Counted from the stretch's first letter, positions 1 through 10,513 are shown. The stretch is DNA of 64,000 nucleotides from Beta vulgaris subsp. vulgaris (GCF_026745355.1 NC_079203.1:44186081-44250080), one strand, 5' to 3'. The notes: generated from the sequence alone by a model not told the origin. Translations and numbers: made by a program.

Positions 1-95
1 GCCTAGGGGTAGGGTCAGGGTAAGTGGGAGGGTTTAGGGGTAGGATTAGTGTTAGATTAGGGTTAGGTTTAATTAGGATTAGGGGTTAATGCTGG
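1..95 (+). repeat. Degenerate telomere-like (TTTAGGG-related) repeat
   Basis: The first 95 bases are a run of imperfect units such as TAGGGTCAGGG, GGTTTAGGGG, TTAGGGTTAGG and ATTAGGGG, close to the plant telomere heptamer TTTAGGG in the G-rich orientation. No stretch holds more than two perfect units. It is best read as a decayed interstitial telomere-like tract or a related minisatellite rather than a functional chromosome end. It begins at the window edge, so its full length is unknown. Confidence 0.6.
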
Positions 96-142
96 TAAAA
101 TCGTAAATAAATCTAACGGTAGGTTAACGGCAGTTAGGAAAA

Positions 143-250
143 GGGTATCTGGTGCACAGTTTTCGAAACTCAAGGGTATACGGTGTATTTTTGAAACATT
201 GAGGATATATGGTGAATTTCTTGATTTATCGGGGGTATTTGGTGAAATAA
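143..250 (+). repeat. Four-copy ~30-bp minisatellite
   Basis: The motif GGGTATNTGGTG starts at about 143, 174, 203 and 233, with GAAAC/TTTC-rich spacers. This gives four diverged units with a period of 29-31 bp. No coding potential is seen. Origin is unknown; it may be part of an old transposon end. Confidence 0.6.
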
Positions 251-259
251 CCGTTTCAA

Positions 260-833
260 AAATATAAGGACGTTATCACACGTTAAGGTGAAGGCAAAAG
301 TGATTGTTCAACTAGCAACGTTAAATCATAAATGTATATCAAGAGATATTATACGACAAACTAGTCCTGAAGAATGGTGCAAAGGAGTTCCATAAAACAT
401 CTAAAAAAAAAGAGACAAGGATCTCCATATAATAAAGTATGTGAAGACTAAGCTAAATGATCCGAATACAAGACATAGAGATCATGGATAAACACAGTTC
501 GTGTAGCAAATTTCGTAATTGTTAATGTAACTATACAGTATACACATCAGGAAATTACCCAAAATGTAGTATACTTTCCTCTTTTAGTTAAATTAAATAG
601 GGTCTAATCTTTTATCTCCAAACCAAGTATTCCCTTTGTTCTTTGTCGCCTTATCTAAGTTTTATACAATAAATTTTCTTTACATGTCTCCTCTTTTATG
701 CACCCTACCAAAACTACCCCATTTCCTGTCATTTTCTCTCCCCTCCATGTTGCAAAAAAAATACTTTTTCTTTTACAAAATAATTAATTTTTTTTGTTAC
801 GTTAGCACAAAATAATTAATTACTTCGACAAGG
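260..833. other. AT-rich intergenic DNA, no gene seen
   Basis: No ORF of note, RNA gene or clear transposon terminus is recognised here. It contains only short A/T runs. Confidence 0.5.
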
Positions 834-847
834 AACTAACTAAGAGA

Positions 848-1027
848 GAGAGGTGATAGCTCAGTGAAGTACCATTCCGAATTTCAGGACATTGCTGAGA
901 GTTCGAATCCTCATCCCAACAACATTATGGACTGTTTAGCCTTGTACCCAGCCTCTAAGCTAGTGTATCGCGTCTAACAGGGGGTTGGTCTTCAGACCAA
1001 TTATATTTCTTAATTAAAAAAACAAGA
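848..1027 (+). mobile_element. tRNA-derived SINE, copy 1
   Basis: A tRNA-like head carries a Pol III A-box-like segment (GATAGCTCAGTG, about 855-866) and a B box (GAGTTCGAATCC, about 899-910). A tRNA-unrelated body follows, sharing CATCCCAACAA, CCTTGTAC, CTAGTGTA and GGTTGGT..GACCAATTAT with the reverse-strand copy at 50159-50368. The 3' end is A-rich. The near-repeats AACTAACTAA (834-843) and AACTAATTAA (1028-1037) look like a target-site duplication. Two dispersed copies with the same body, each with flanking duplications, support a real SINE family rather than a tRNA pseudogene. Confidence 0.75.
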
Positions 1028-1040
1028 AACTAATTAAAGA

Positions 1041-2100
1041 TCCCTATATAATTATAATGGGGTCCCACGTTGTCATGATCCCTTGACTATATCCTGTCTA
1101 ATCAAGAAAAAAAATTAAGAATAGACGATACACTTAAGTTTAGGTAAGTATGATAACAAATTAAAACCATCTAATCTACTTTACTAGCAAGTGGATGAGG
1201 AAAATTGTCGCGAGAAAAAAATATTGTTACCCGGTTTTGAGGTTAATTGATAAGGACTGATTTTATCAATTTTTTCCACTTCCACGTCACAACTCACAAA
1301 GCTAATCCAAAGTATTTATCATCCAATATAATAAACATTAGTATTTTTTAATTAATCTCTTGCTTTAATTATTAGTTAGATCATTTTTTGATTAATTAAA
1401 ATTTATAAAGAGCATAGGTCCAACCGCATGCAAAGACTTTTTGTGTGCTTTTGTTTTCATCAAGGTTGATTAGCAATAGCACAAAGGCACTAATAGATAT
1501 AGTACTCCATAGTATATGATTTAAGAGATATAAACTAGTATAAAATACTATGGGCTATTATAACTTATAAGTACTAGATGCCATGATATTGATTGGCATC
1601 CATTTCAAACTCAGCACAATCTAAATATAATCTAATATTATCTAGATGATAATATGTTATGAACAAGTCAATGAAAGGTTAGTTTCATGCTAAAGAGTGA
1701 AGTATTGGATGTTGTTGAGAATAGAAGAGAAACAAGGAGGAGGAAAAAGCCTATGAATAAAATTTGAGTGAGATTATGTGTGAATGAATCCAAACACTCT
1801 TCTCGAGTCGAAAGCGAAAATTAGATTTATAAAATATAGGAGGATCTTTTATATAGATCAAAATGTATGAAAATTAGAAACGAAACCCACGTGTCAGTAA
1901 AGTGAGGTAAAATAAAAGAAAATCAAGTTCATTAAAATGTACAAATGATTTTTGTTGTGTTTTTGAAAATTGTGTCTTAGCCAAAAAGAATATATATTAC
2001 AACGCTAATTATTATAGAGGTAAAGTATAAAGCACATTTGATCTTAATTTGAACAAAGTGTACGCTTACGTAAAAAAACATTTAAGAATTGGGTCACATT
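1041..2100. other. AT-rich intergenic DNA, no gene seen
   Basis: No convincing ORF, RNA gene or transposon terminus was recognised. The part nearest 2100 may include the unseen 5' side of the LINE remnant. Confidence 0.45.
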
Positions 2101-2101
2101 C

Positions 2102-2480
2102 TTGGAGGATCTTCATATAGAATGGGCTTTCTTGGAAGAGCTTCTTGTGAGCTTAAAGTTTCCTAGCCAGTTTATCAAGCTGGTCATGATGTGTGTTACC
2201 ACCCCAAAGTTCACTCTTATGGTTAATGGAACGATGCATGATTTTTTTGGTTCAAAGAGAGGATTGAGACAAGGGAACCCCATCTCCCCCTTGCGCTTTG
2301 TGATTTGTATGGAGTACCTCTCTAGATTGATGAAGACTATTCAAGATCATCCTAGATTCTAATTTCACCCCATATGCAAAAATATTGGAATGAATCATCT
2401 TGCCTTTGCAGATGACATCATTCTTTGCTGTAGTGGGAAGTTCTCTGCAGTGTATACTATGCTTCAAGCCTTTCACTTAT
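2102..2480 (+). pseudogene. LINE reverse transcriptase fragment
   Basis: An open stretch of 86 codons to 2362 encodes part of the RT fingers and palm, including FLEELL..F, the [13 protein letters not shown] block and the helix after it. After a stop and frame change, the next blocks read LAFADDIILC, the YxDD-equivalent (FADD in plant LINEs). It lacks the N-terminal endonuclease and is truncated on both sides. The function in an intact element would be target-primed reverse transcription. Confidence 0.8.
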
Positions 2481-3200
2481 TTTCTACCACCTCTGGTCTC
2501 AGGTGAATGAGCCGAAATTTGATTTTTACACTGCTAGCATTATTATGATGAAATTCAGAGGATAAAAGATGCTTCAGGGTTCAATCATAACAAGTCACCC
2601 TTCAAGTACCTAAGAGTTCCTATTTGTGCTAGGAAGTTCATTGTTGATGAATGTAGGAGTTTGATTGAAAAAATGACTGTGAGAATTAAACTCTAGAGTA
2701 GCAGGAACTTGTCCTATGCAGGAAGACTCCAACTTATACATTCAGTCTTGTTGAGCATTCATATTTATTGGGCCCGTGTTATTATTATTTGAAAGAATAC
2801 GTATTTTCAAGGAAGCTGAGCAAATATGCAAGGCTTCCCTTTAGAGTGGTTCTTGGATTTGTAACAAACCTGGAAATATGGCCTGGAAGCAGCTTTGTCA
2901 TGCTAAGCAAAAGGTGGGCTTGGCTTCAGGAACATTTGCATATGAAACAATGCCGCCTTGGCTAAATATGTTTAGACCATTACTCTGAAGCAGGACAACC
3001 TTTGAGTGAAGTGGATTAGTGAAGTTTATGTCAAAATCCAGAATTGGTGAAGTTATATCCCCCCCCCCCCGCACCCACTGATAGTTGTTGGTATTGGCGA
3101 CAAATTTGCAAGGTTAAAGAAGAATTGAAGATCTACATGATAAAAAATGATTTGATTTATATAAACAAATTCAACATCAAGAAGATGTATCATATATCTG

Positions 3201-3737
3201 ATGAAGGGATCCTCTGCTCAGGTGCATTGGGACATGTACATTTGGAATATGCTAAATGTGCTTAAGCATAGGTTTATCAGCTGGCTTGTGATCCAATACA
3301 AGCTCACAACTATTGACAGGCTCCTACAAATTGGAGTTGTGAATGCAGCTCCTTATCAGTTTTGTGCTTCAGGAATTGAAAGTCATGAACATCTATTTTT
3401 CAGATGTACTTATGCTAGCAGTATTTTGGAGGCTATGAAAAACTGGCTTGGTATTGAAACAACAGAAACTTCAAACTGTAGACTTCTGCACTTTATGAAG
3501 AACAACAGAAGCACAAAATTCAGGAAGAATGTGATTAGTGTTGTCTATAATGGGATTGTCTACTCCTTATGGTGGGCAAGGAATGAAGCTGTATGGAACA
3601 TGACTGTCTGGAATACCTCTGGCGTGGTTAAAAAGATCAAGCAAATGGTGGTGAATCGAATCAAAAGTGTCAACCTTCAGAAAATGTCAAGTAGTGATAA
3701 ACAGTGGTTAGAGAGCTTATATAACACAAGTGTATAG
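3201..3737 (+). pseudogene. LINE ORF2 C-terminus with zf-RVT domain
   Basis: The frame runs 178 codons. It carries the zf-RVT pattern seen at the end of plant LINE ORF2: a WL..KL.T.DRL segment, a Cys-rich turn (C..GIESHEHLFFRC) and the following Y/W-rich helix. It closes with the basic C-terminus IKQMVVNRIKS. The same C-terminus recurs in the LINE fragment near 54 kb. Because the RT upstream is disrupted, this is a remnant and not an independent gene. Confidence 0.8.
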
Positions 3738-3870
3738 TTATTCTTTGGTTTCCTTTGTTTAGGGGGTCCAACCTAGTTGGTTCGTCTTACAAAGGAAATG
3801 ACTAGGTTGTATATTGTTTCTTGGTGGAATATAATCTTTCCTTACTTAGCAAAAAAATAGAGGAAATATA

Positions 3871-4138
3871 TCTATACTAATATATTAAAAGGCGTTCCTA
3901 AACAAGGAACGGTACCACGTGGCGCTCTCCCTAAGTTCATTTAACTCCATGTAATTCACATACAACAAAAAAAAAAAATAGAAATGACATAGTGTAGGAT
4001 TTGATCCCATGACTTGAAGTTTATATACTAAAGTTTTAATCACTAAACCAAGTGATATTTAGTGTTATAATTTCAAAGTATAATATTAATAAATGAAAAT
4101 TTCTCTTACCCGGAACATAGCCCGGGCCTAATAACTAG
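3871..4138 (+). mobile_element. Small non-autonomous Helitron (family A, copy 1)
   Basis: This 268-bp element starts TCTATACTAATATATTAAAA and ends ACCCGG..CCGGG-hairpin followed by CTAATAACTAG. It sits between A and T, so it has the 5' TC, the 3' hairpin, the CTAG end and the AT target of a Helitron. It is homologous along its full length to the inverted copy at 7761-8023. A palindromic G-box core (CCACGTGG) lies near the 5' end at about 3916. It has no coding capacity and would need an autonomous Helitron in trans. Confidence 0.85.
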
Positions 4139-4403
4139 TTTAGTAAATTACAAAATGCTGGTATTTGAAGTTATGCATTATAACACATCTAACAAGATTA
4201 CACATGATAATGTTTTTCTCAACGTAATATTAAGAATTTATAGTGAAATTTTGCAAACTTTAACCTCGATAAGGGAAATGGTGCATACAAGTATGGAGAG
4301 AAAGAGTAAGGAAAATAGGTGAAAAAAGGAAAAAGTAAAAGCCCATAAGAAAAACTTATAATGAGATCACACCTCAAATCAATTTAGCTACGTATAATAA
4401 ATA

Positions 4404-4585
4404 GAGTAATGTTATGTAGTCCTAAGGGCTACATATAAGCATTAAATTCATTTTTTTAAGTAGAAACAGTTTAAGAATTCAAGACACATTTTCACATCAA
4501 CTGAGGTAATAAATGTTTAATTCAATATTTTATTTTTATTTTAAGCACTTTATACATAGCCCTTAGGCTATGTATATCATTTTCC
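4404..4585. mobile_element. Mutator-type MITE with 9-bp TSD
   Basis: This 182-bp element has imperfect terminal inverted repeats of about 37 bp. Both ends contain the core CCTAAGGGCTA, in opposite orientation. It is flanked by a perfect 9-bp direct repeat TAATAAATA at 4395-4403 and 4586-4594. A 9-bp duplication with long TIRs points to the Mutator superfamily. It has no coding capacity. Confidence 0.75.
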
Positions 4586-4599
4586 TAATAAATATTAGC

Positions 4600-5640
4600 C
4601 TACTTAATACTAGATGTAGTGCATATTTATTTGGCATATTATAAACTTTAGATGCAATTTGGACCCACAATCTATCCTAAACTCACTCTACTTCATGAAT
4701 ATCGGTCAGGGTTTAAATTTTTTCGTCATTTCTAGTTTCACACAAAGTAGATATATGTATCGATAATAAATTTTATTAGTTAAACGATTAAAATATATTA
4801 AATGATTGAAAGCTTTAGACACCAATTTATTAAATTCATTTAAATGGTGACTAGATAGTGGTAAACAGTCGTTGTAAACTCACTCAAACCTCTATTTACT
4901 CACCTAGTTTCCAAAAACTCCTTGTACAACATAGGGCTTGAAAACACCTCCCTAAATTAAATAACAAAATAAATTCTAGACAACATTGTACACATATATG
5001 ATATATCCAACAAATAAACATTAAAATCCATTTCAATCCACTAATATAGTCAAGGATAAGATCAATCAATAACAATTATAGTTCCCCCCACAGAGTGCTT
5101 AATATTCGGGAGTATCAAAAGAAGCAACCACAAACTAGTACCATATCCTATCTTGATTTGATTAGCAAACTAAACCCTCCCCACAAACGACAAAGTTGAT
5201 TAGGGAATTTTAGATATTATCACATGTTCCAAAAACATAAAACAGTAGAAACCCTTTGAGCAAGTTGAAACTCATTTCTAAATCATTTTATTAAAATGTC
5301 ATTAGAATTTCTTAATTAGACCAACCTACTTAATCATTTTACAAGGCTCGACCTTATGAAATGAACATGAATTACTACACTACATCTGTCATCCCCTCCT
5401 AAAATGTCATTATAATATTTTCATCAATACATAAGAACATGAGTATTATTTCTATTATACTACATTTGGTAGTGTTAATTCAATATACAATCGAAATATC
5501 AACATATTACATAACTCGAGATATTGACAATTGAAACCATGCATTAAGACTAAAGAATGTACCGAAAGTAAATGGGAAGTTCAAAAGAAACATTGGATTG
5601 AAATATTTGAAACATTTATAAGATTAACAATTCACATTGA
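4600..5640. other. AT-rich intergenic DNA downstream of the TZF gene
   Basis: No gene or transposon terminus is recognised. The part from about 5640 to 6041 probably includes the 3' UTR of the minus-strand TZF gene, but no single polyadenylation signal stands out. Confidence 0.45.
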
Positions 5641-6041
5641 TGGATAATAATATAAAGGACGCTCTAATTACATAAGTACTATCTTTCATAAACATCAGAA
5701 AATCAATAATCTGGAAACTCAGAACAGAACTTAAAAAACACCGGCAACAATTTAGATAAAAATTCCGACTACCTCAAAAGCCAAAACAAAGGATGAACAG
5801 CTAAATGTACATTGATGATTCTTTCTTCTTCTTCATCTTTAACCCCGCCAACTAAAATGCCTCCAAAAAAGCAGCCCACAAAATAGGAGACATTTCATTT
5901 TTCCTCCATTTTTTTTTTTTTTTTGTTTTCAGACAATATTTACACCGAAATCAAAAGTTGAAATTCGTCTTCATATTCACAATCAGAAAATAACAAATCA
6001 GTAATCAGTAAATTCACCCTCCGAAAAAAAATCTTCATCAA

Positions 6042-7202
6042 TCACTGAACCAACTCAGAAACCCACCCAAAATCAGGCCCAGAACTCACTGAGTCAACTC
6101 GATCACTCACCAACGAGTTCTCCTTACTCAACCTCGCATACATCCTCGCCCTCAAATCCTTCCCTGACTCGACTCGCTCCATTGGCACCTCTTCCTCTAT
6201 CGTCACCTCCCACGGATCAAAAAAACCAAGCCCAGAACACCGAGTCGGTGACCTAACCACCGCCCCACCACCACGAGTTGGTGTCGTCGGCAAACTCATC
6301 CCATTCCCACACCCCATATAACTCCTCGGACTCCCCATCTGCACACCCCACACATTACCACCACCACCACAGCCATTCCTCGCTCCCACCATCCCCATCT
6401 TCCCCAACTGCATCCCCCTCATCGCACTAGCCAACTCACTCACCGACCCACACCCGTAACTCGGCGACATCGGCGGCGACTCAGGAAACGAGTCAAACAC
6501 CGACGTCGGTGAAAACCCCACCGAGTCACACCCGAGTCGACTCGGCGGAGACTCGGGAACGATACATCCGAGTCGACTCGGCGGCGACTCGGGGAGCACG
6601 CGCAGCACCGAGTCGTACCCGAGCCTACCCGGAGGCGAATCGCGGATGAGCGAGTCGCAACCGAGTCGACTCGTGGGAGACTCGGGGAGGACGCGGAGCT
6701 GGTCGGGGGAGTGTGCGAAGAAGCAGACGCGGCGCTTGCAGTGTGGTCCGTCCTTGCAGGGCTGTGTGCGGTATCGAGCGGGGTGTAGCCAGCACTCGAA
6801 CACGCCGTGTGCGAACTCACAAGAGTCGCCCTTACGACAACTACCACGGCGAAACTCAGGACACGCCGTACCAGAGTAATGGTACTTACGTGGGTCCCTC
6901 CTCCTAGCCTTCTCACCAGGATGAGCGTACGGACACTCCGTCCAATCATGTGACCTCCCACGTGCACACTTCCGTATCTTAAACTCGTACATTCGGAAGT
7001 TGTCGCACGTAAACGAGTCAAAGGGTAAATCCGATGACTCGTTGTCGGACTCATCATCAAACTCAGAAGACGGCAAGTAACGCCTTAACGCGGAGAAATA
7101 ATCGTTTGTTTGAGGAGAGAAAATGGGTGTGGTTGGATCTTCGTAAGGTGGATCCCATGGTGGAACTTCAACCGTTGGATGTTGGCGATGGATCATCATC
7201 AT
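6042..7202 (-). CDS. Arginine-rich tandem CCCH zinc-finger protein (TZF2/TZF3-like)
   Basis: This is an intact, intronless 386-codon gene. Residues 79-94 form the family's arginine-rich motif (C-X5-H-X4-C-X3-H). Finger 1 is C114-X7-C122-X5-C128-X3-H132 and finger 2 is C149-X5-C155-X4-C160-X3-H164, separated by 16 residues. This spacing is specific to the plant RR-TZF family (AtTZF1-6). The N-terminal HPTVEVPPW, the segment SLPTTPTR and the C-terminal [10 protein letters not shown] fit the TZF2/TZF3 (OZF) branch. Family members bind AU-rich mRNA elements, shuttle between nucleus and cytoplasmic granules, and act in ABA, stress and hormone responses; that role is inferred by homology here. Residues 173-226 hold an unusual [16 protein letters not shown] repeat. 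The start is the first of three consecutive Met codons; use of the second or third would change little. It is the only intact host gene in the window. Confidence 0.96.
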   Translation of the reverse strand: MMMIHRQHPTVEVPPWDPPYEDPTTPIFSPQTNDYFSALRRYLPSSEFDDESDNESSDLPFDSFTCDNFRMYEFKIRKCARGRSHDWTECPYAHPGEKARRRDPRKYHYSGTACPEFRRGSCRKGDSCEFAHGVFECWLHPARYRTQPCKDGPHCKRRVCFFAHSPDQLRVLPESPTSRLGCDSLIRDSPPGRLGYDSVLRVLPESPPSRLGCIVPESPPSRLGCDSVGFSPTSVFDSFPESPPMSPSYGCGSVSELASAMRGMQLGKMGMVGARNGCGGGGNVWGVQMGSPRSYMGCGNGMSLPTTPTRGGGAVVRSPTRCSGLGFFDPWEVTIEEEVPMERVESGKDLRARMYARLSKENSLVSDRVDSVSSGPDFGWVSELVQ

Positions 7203-7400
7203 TGTATTAACTCAGTGAGTTAGTAACTCGGTTTGGAATTTGTATAGGAAATCTTTTTTGGGGTCTTTTAAGGGAGACAAGTCAAGGTGGGTTTTAAGTT
7301 TTAAAGTGAGTGGGGAGAAATGTAGTATTATGGTGGAATAAGAAATCCAAAAACTGCTATATGTAGAGGTGGGGAGGAATTAACCGTGGTTGAGTTAATA
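7203..7400 (-). promoter_or_regulatory. Probable promoter/5' UTR of the TZF gene
   Basis: This is the region immediately upstream of the TZF start on the minus strand. A weak TATA-like element (CATATAG on the minus strand, near 7350) lies about 150 bp before the ATG. No other motif is strong enough to call. The extent is a guess. Confidence 0.3.
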
Positions 7401-7760
7401 GTTTAAAGTTTATTTAACTAAGGTTTAATTCGGGAAAAAATCTACTGGCTTCTTTAGGTGAGAATACTATTCTAGGGGTGAACTGATTGGTGAATGTTGA
7501 ATTGGTGATGGGAGGGAGGTTAAAAGTTTTTTTAAGTTGTCTGTCACGTTAAATTATGTCACCTACATTTATACAGACTAAAACCTTTCATTTTCTGTTT
7601 CCTAGTGTTAAGTTAAGGCTTTGTTTGGCTCAGGGTCGTGGGTACGGGTCGGTGCCTCGATGGGTGACAAAATAAAATGCTTTTGTTCTCATTTTCTCAC
7701 TCATCGTACAACTTTTTTTTTTTTTTTCATAAGAATCGTACAACTTATTTATCTTACAAA

Positions 7761-8023
7761 CTAGTTATTAGGTCCGGATTATGCTTCGGGTAAGAAAAAA
7801 AATCTTTTATTAATATAATACCTTATGATAGTAACACTAAATACAACTTAGCTTAGTGATTAGAACTTTAGTATATGTACTTGAGGTCTCGAGTTCAAAC
7901 CCTATACTATGCAATTTCTTATTTTTTTATTGTACATGGATTACATGAACTAAAACTCTCTAGGAAGAGCGCCACGTGGCACATTTTCTTGTTTTCGCGC
8001 GCCTTTTAATATATTTGTATAGA
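7761..8023 (-). mobile_element. Small non-autonomous Helitron (family A, copy 2)
   Basis: Read on the minus strand, this 263-bp element starts TCTATACAAATATATTAAAA and ends CTAATAACTAG. It lies between A and T and aligns over its whole length with the copy at 3871-4138. The CCACGTGG palindrome is conserved near its 5' end (about 7972). On the plus strand it also carries tRNA-like Pol III boxes: A box TAGCTTAGTGA at 7849-7859 and B box GAGTTCAAACCC at 7891-7902. It lies within 1 kb upstream of the TZF gene. It has no ORF. Confidence 0.85.
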
Positions 8024-8029
8024 TATTAT

Positions 8030-8940
8030 TAAAAGAGACTGTTTAATTCTAATATAAAAGTAAATTTAGTTATTAAATAGATTAAACTAGTCCCTAAAAG
8101 AAATTAAATTAGTTATTATTGGACTAATTCTTTTTTTTATTATTGAACTTACCATTGCCTAATTTAATTTAAAAGTAGACAGTCTCTAGACAAACTCTTT
8201 ATGCTATAACAAAAATAATTTCTCTGTCCTAAAATAAAAAGAATAATTCCTTTAAAAAACTCTAATGTAAAAAAAAGTATGTGTTTCACTTATTTTAAAC
8301 CAAATGTTTCAAAATTGAAACTGATTTTTGTTTGTTGAGATTTATTTTATTAATTAAACTTATTTAGACTAACCACCAATTTAATCATACTTGTAATTCG
8401 TTTTACCATGCACTCCTTCTCGTATATAATGTGATTGACAAATAAATAGATGATAAAATTCTTGTAGCACACAAATATTTGTAGATTATGATATTTGGAT
8501 CGTAAAGGATCACGGATAAGTTATAATTTTAACTTTTTTTCTAATAGTCATGTAGTAAATTTATTAGCATAATAGGTTTAGTGAGTTTTAATGATATCTA
8601 ATGTGATCCCCATAAATAAAATGAATTTTAATACACCTTTAATATTTTTTATTACATACATATGTGGTTCTATGTACTTCATCTAATGTTGACTAAACTG
8701 AAATTATTTTTACCGATCAAACTAATTTTTAATGATCGAGACAAGCTTTATTGATTGAAATTGATTTTTACTAATTCGAAATTATTTATTGATTGAAAAT
8801 AATAAACTGATGAATTAGCGCAAATTAATTTACATTTACTAATATCTATTAGAAGAATATTACCAAACTTAAGTACTCCTCAAATTTGAGATTTATAATA
8901 ACATTTTTTTCAAATAAAATAAATATTACTATATTGTACT
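8030..8940. other. AT-rich intergenic DNA, no gene seen
   Basis: Very AT-rich sequence with no recognisable gene, RNA or transposon end. Confidence 0.45.
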
Positions 8941-8944
8941 ACTT

Positions 8945-8998
8945 CCTCTATGGGAGTACAAATAATCAAAAGGAAAAATCACATTGTTGTACTACTTC
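8945..8998 (+). repeat. ~50-bp direct repeat flanking a MITE (left copy)
   Basis: CTCTATGGGAGTACAA followed by TAATCAAAAGGAAA and TATCACATTG-like sequence recurs at about 9651-9700 on the other side of the element at 9016-9648. It is too long to be a standard target duplication, so it suggests a tandem duplication that was later separated by the insertion. Confidence 0.6.
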
Positions 8999-9015
8999 CT
9001 ATCATTTCTCTCTAT

Positions 9016-9648
9016 GAGAAATGATAAACCTCTAACTGCTAGATGTTTGCCAAACATCTAACATTCATTTGGCAACATATAAGTGGTACACATGTCATTA
9101 TATTCTTTATCAAAACAAATTACTTTTTCCAATTTTTTAAACTTGTATATCTCAAAAAATATATTTTAGAAAAAAATAAAAATATACCAATATTCATATA
9201 TTTTTATTCTCTACAAATAAACATCCATCTTGATATAATTTCATCATATTTTTATTTTACTCTTCTCTATCTCTCATTTAGATATGTAAAAAAAAATACG
9301 AACACTATCTGTTTATACACAAACACTATTGTGAGTTGCATAAACACTAGTTATAGTTACACGAACACTAGTTCTAGTAACATGAACACTGTATATTAGC
9401 ATCGGAATCTTCTGACAGTGTCCAATTAAAAAAATACGAACACTATCTGTTTATACATAACACTATTTTTAGTTGCATAAACACTAGTTATAGTTACACG
9501 AACACAAGTTGTAGTAGCATGAACATCATATATTAGCATCGAAATTTTCTGACAGTGCCCAATTTTCGAGATTATTTTTTTATTTGACTGATAACTTTTT
9601 TTTATATATATTGACAATTTTACCCCTACTAGATGTTTATCATTTCTC
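9016..9648. mobile_element. TIR MITE of unknown superfamily
   Basis: Terminal inverted repeats of 19 bp with one mismatch bound a 633-bp AT-rich element: GAGAAATGATAAACCTCTA at the left and its inverted partner at 9630-9648. The ends overlap the words TCTAACTGCTAGATG and CTACTAGATG. No protein is recognised. The target duplication is unclear because the flanks are themselves duplicated. The interior holds a tandem duplication at 9289-9566. Confidence 0.5.
9289..9566 (+). repeat. Two-copy ~138-bp tandem duplication
   Basis: Two units (about 9289-9426 and 9428-9566) share AAATACGAACACTATCTG, GCATAAACACTAGTTATAG and TTCTGACAGTG. Within each unit a shorter motif, ACACGAACACTAGTT, is repeated with variation, giving a repeat inside a repeat. 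It lies inside the MITE. Confidence 0.8.
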
Positions 9649-9699
9649 TTTCTCTATGGGAGTACAAGTAATCAAAAGGAAATATCACATTGTATTACT

Positions 9700-10500
9700 T
9701 TTTTCGTTACCGTAATTTGAGTATATACACCAAACAAGTGGCAAGCTAGTTTTGCTTATTTGCTGAACATAATATAAGAATAAGACCCTTCATGTACCTT
9801 GACTGAACTATATAGAAGCGTAACGGTGTGTGAGCTAAAATTCCCCCCTTACATCAGACAAACCACATGCCATCATCCATATGGTGATTTATGAATTTAT
9901 CATTTGAAAGGAACTTTAAAATATATGATACCTTATTAATACTAACCTTGACTTTTTGGAAATCTGATTGGTGGGAGTGAGGGCTAATATTTTTCATGGT
10001 ATTTTCAATCATTATCAGAAAATAAGTTCAAGTTAAGTTTAATAAGTTCCAAAATAAGCCGAATTCAATAAAAGTAAATAAAAATAAGGTCTAACATTCT
10101 CACGAAAAAGTCTAATATGTTTAAAGAAGACTAATAAATTTGGATATGCAGATTTAGTAGATAAGTTGAATAGAAACATACCCTAATTGGGATGTTATGT
10201 CCACCTTATTTTCAGCCTTTATACTTTTAAAAAAAAAGATAGTTTGGATTAGTTCAAACAAACAAAAATAAGTTGAAAAGAACAATGTCATTAAAAGATT
10301 AATTAAAGATATGTTCTCTTTAAGACCTCAACTAATTAAGATAAGTTGGAATTTTGGCAAGAATAAGTTATGATTTAGTATAAATACGTTAAGTTTAGCG
10401 AAATCAAACTAAGTCGAGTTCAGCGAAAATAAGTTAAAATCAAATTAAAACTATAAAGTATGTGCATTACAATAATTACACAATAAAAAAATGTAATATT
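9700..10500. other. AT-rich intergenic DNA, no gene seen
   Basis: It contains recurring AATAAGTT/GAATAAG words (about 10020-10440) but no ORF, RNA gene or transposon terminus was recognised. Confidence 0.45.
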
Positions 10501-10513
10501 GTGCGGTGCTCGG

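Larger units (their letters stand above)
2102..3860 (+). mobile_element. 5'-truncated LINE (L1-like non-LTR retrotransposon)
   Basis: On the plus strand, remnants of LINE ORF2 appear in the order expected for an L1-type element. First is the reverse transcriptase palm with [11 protein letters not shown], then the FADD catalytic motif (2405-2416), and finally the zf-RVT zinc-binding domain and C-terminus (3201-3737). The element ends in an untranslated tail and a short A-rich stretch (about 3850-3860). The C-terminal segment and 3' UTR (AACCTAGTTGGTT) match the minus-strand LINE fragment at 53732-54278, so the two belong to one family. Endonuclease and most of the RT are missing, as expected from 5' truncation. 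Frames are broken and it is inactive. Confidence 0.85.

Noticed and set aside
850..925. Possible functional tRNA gene
   Set aside because: A and B boxes are present, but no cloverleaf with acceptor and anticodon stems can be drawn, and a second copy shares the non-tRNA body. It is a SINE head.
6440..7060. 206-codon minus-strand frame overlapping the TZF gene
   Set aside because: It is an alternate frame of the TZF coding sequence, which alone shows conserved CCCH spacing. Low-complexity Arg/Ser/Thr content is expected of a shadow frame.
9043..9399. 118-codon plus-strand frame
   Set aside because: Composed of AT-rich sequence and of the 138-bp tandem repeat (TNTS-type residues); no domain, so not called a gene.
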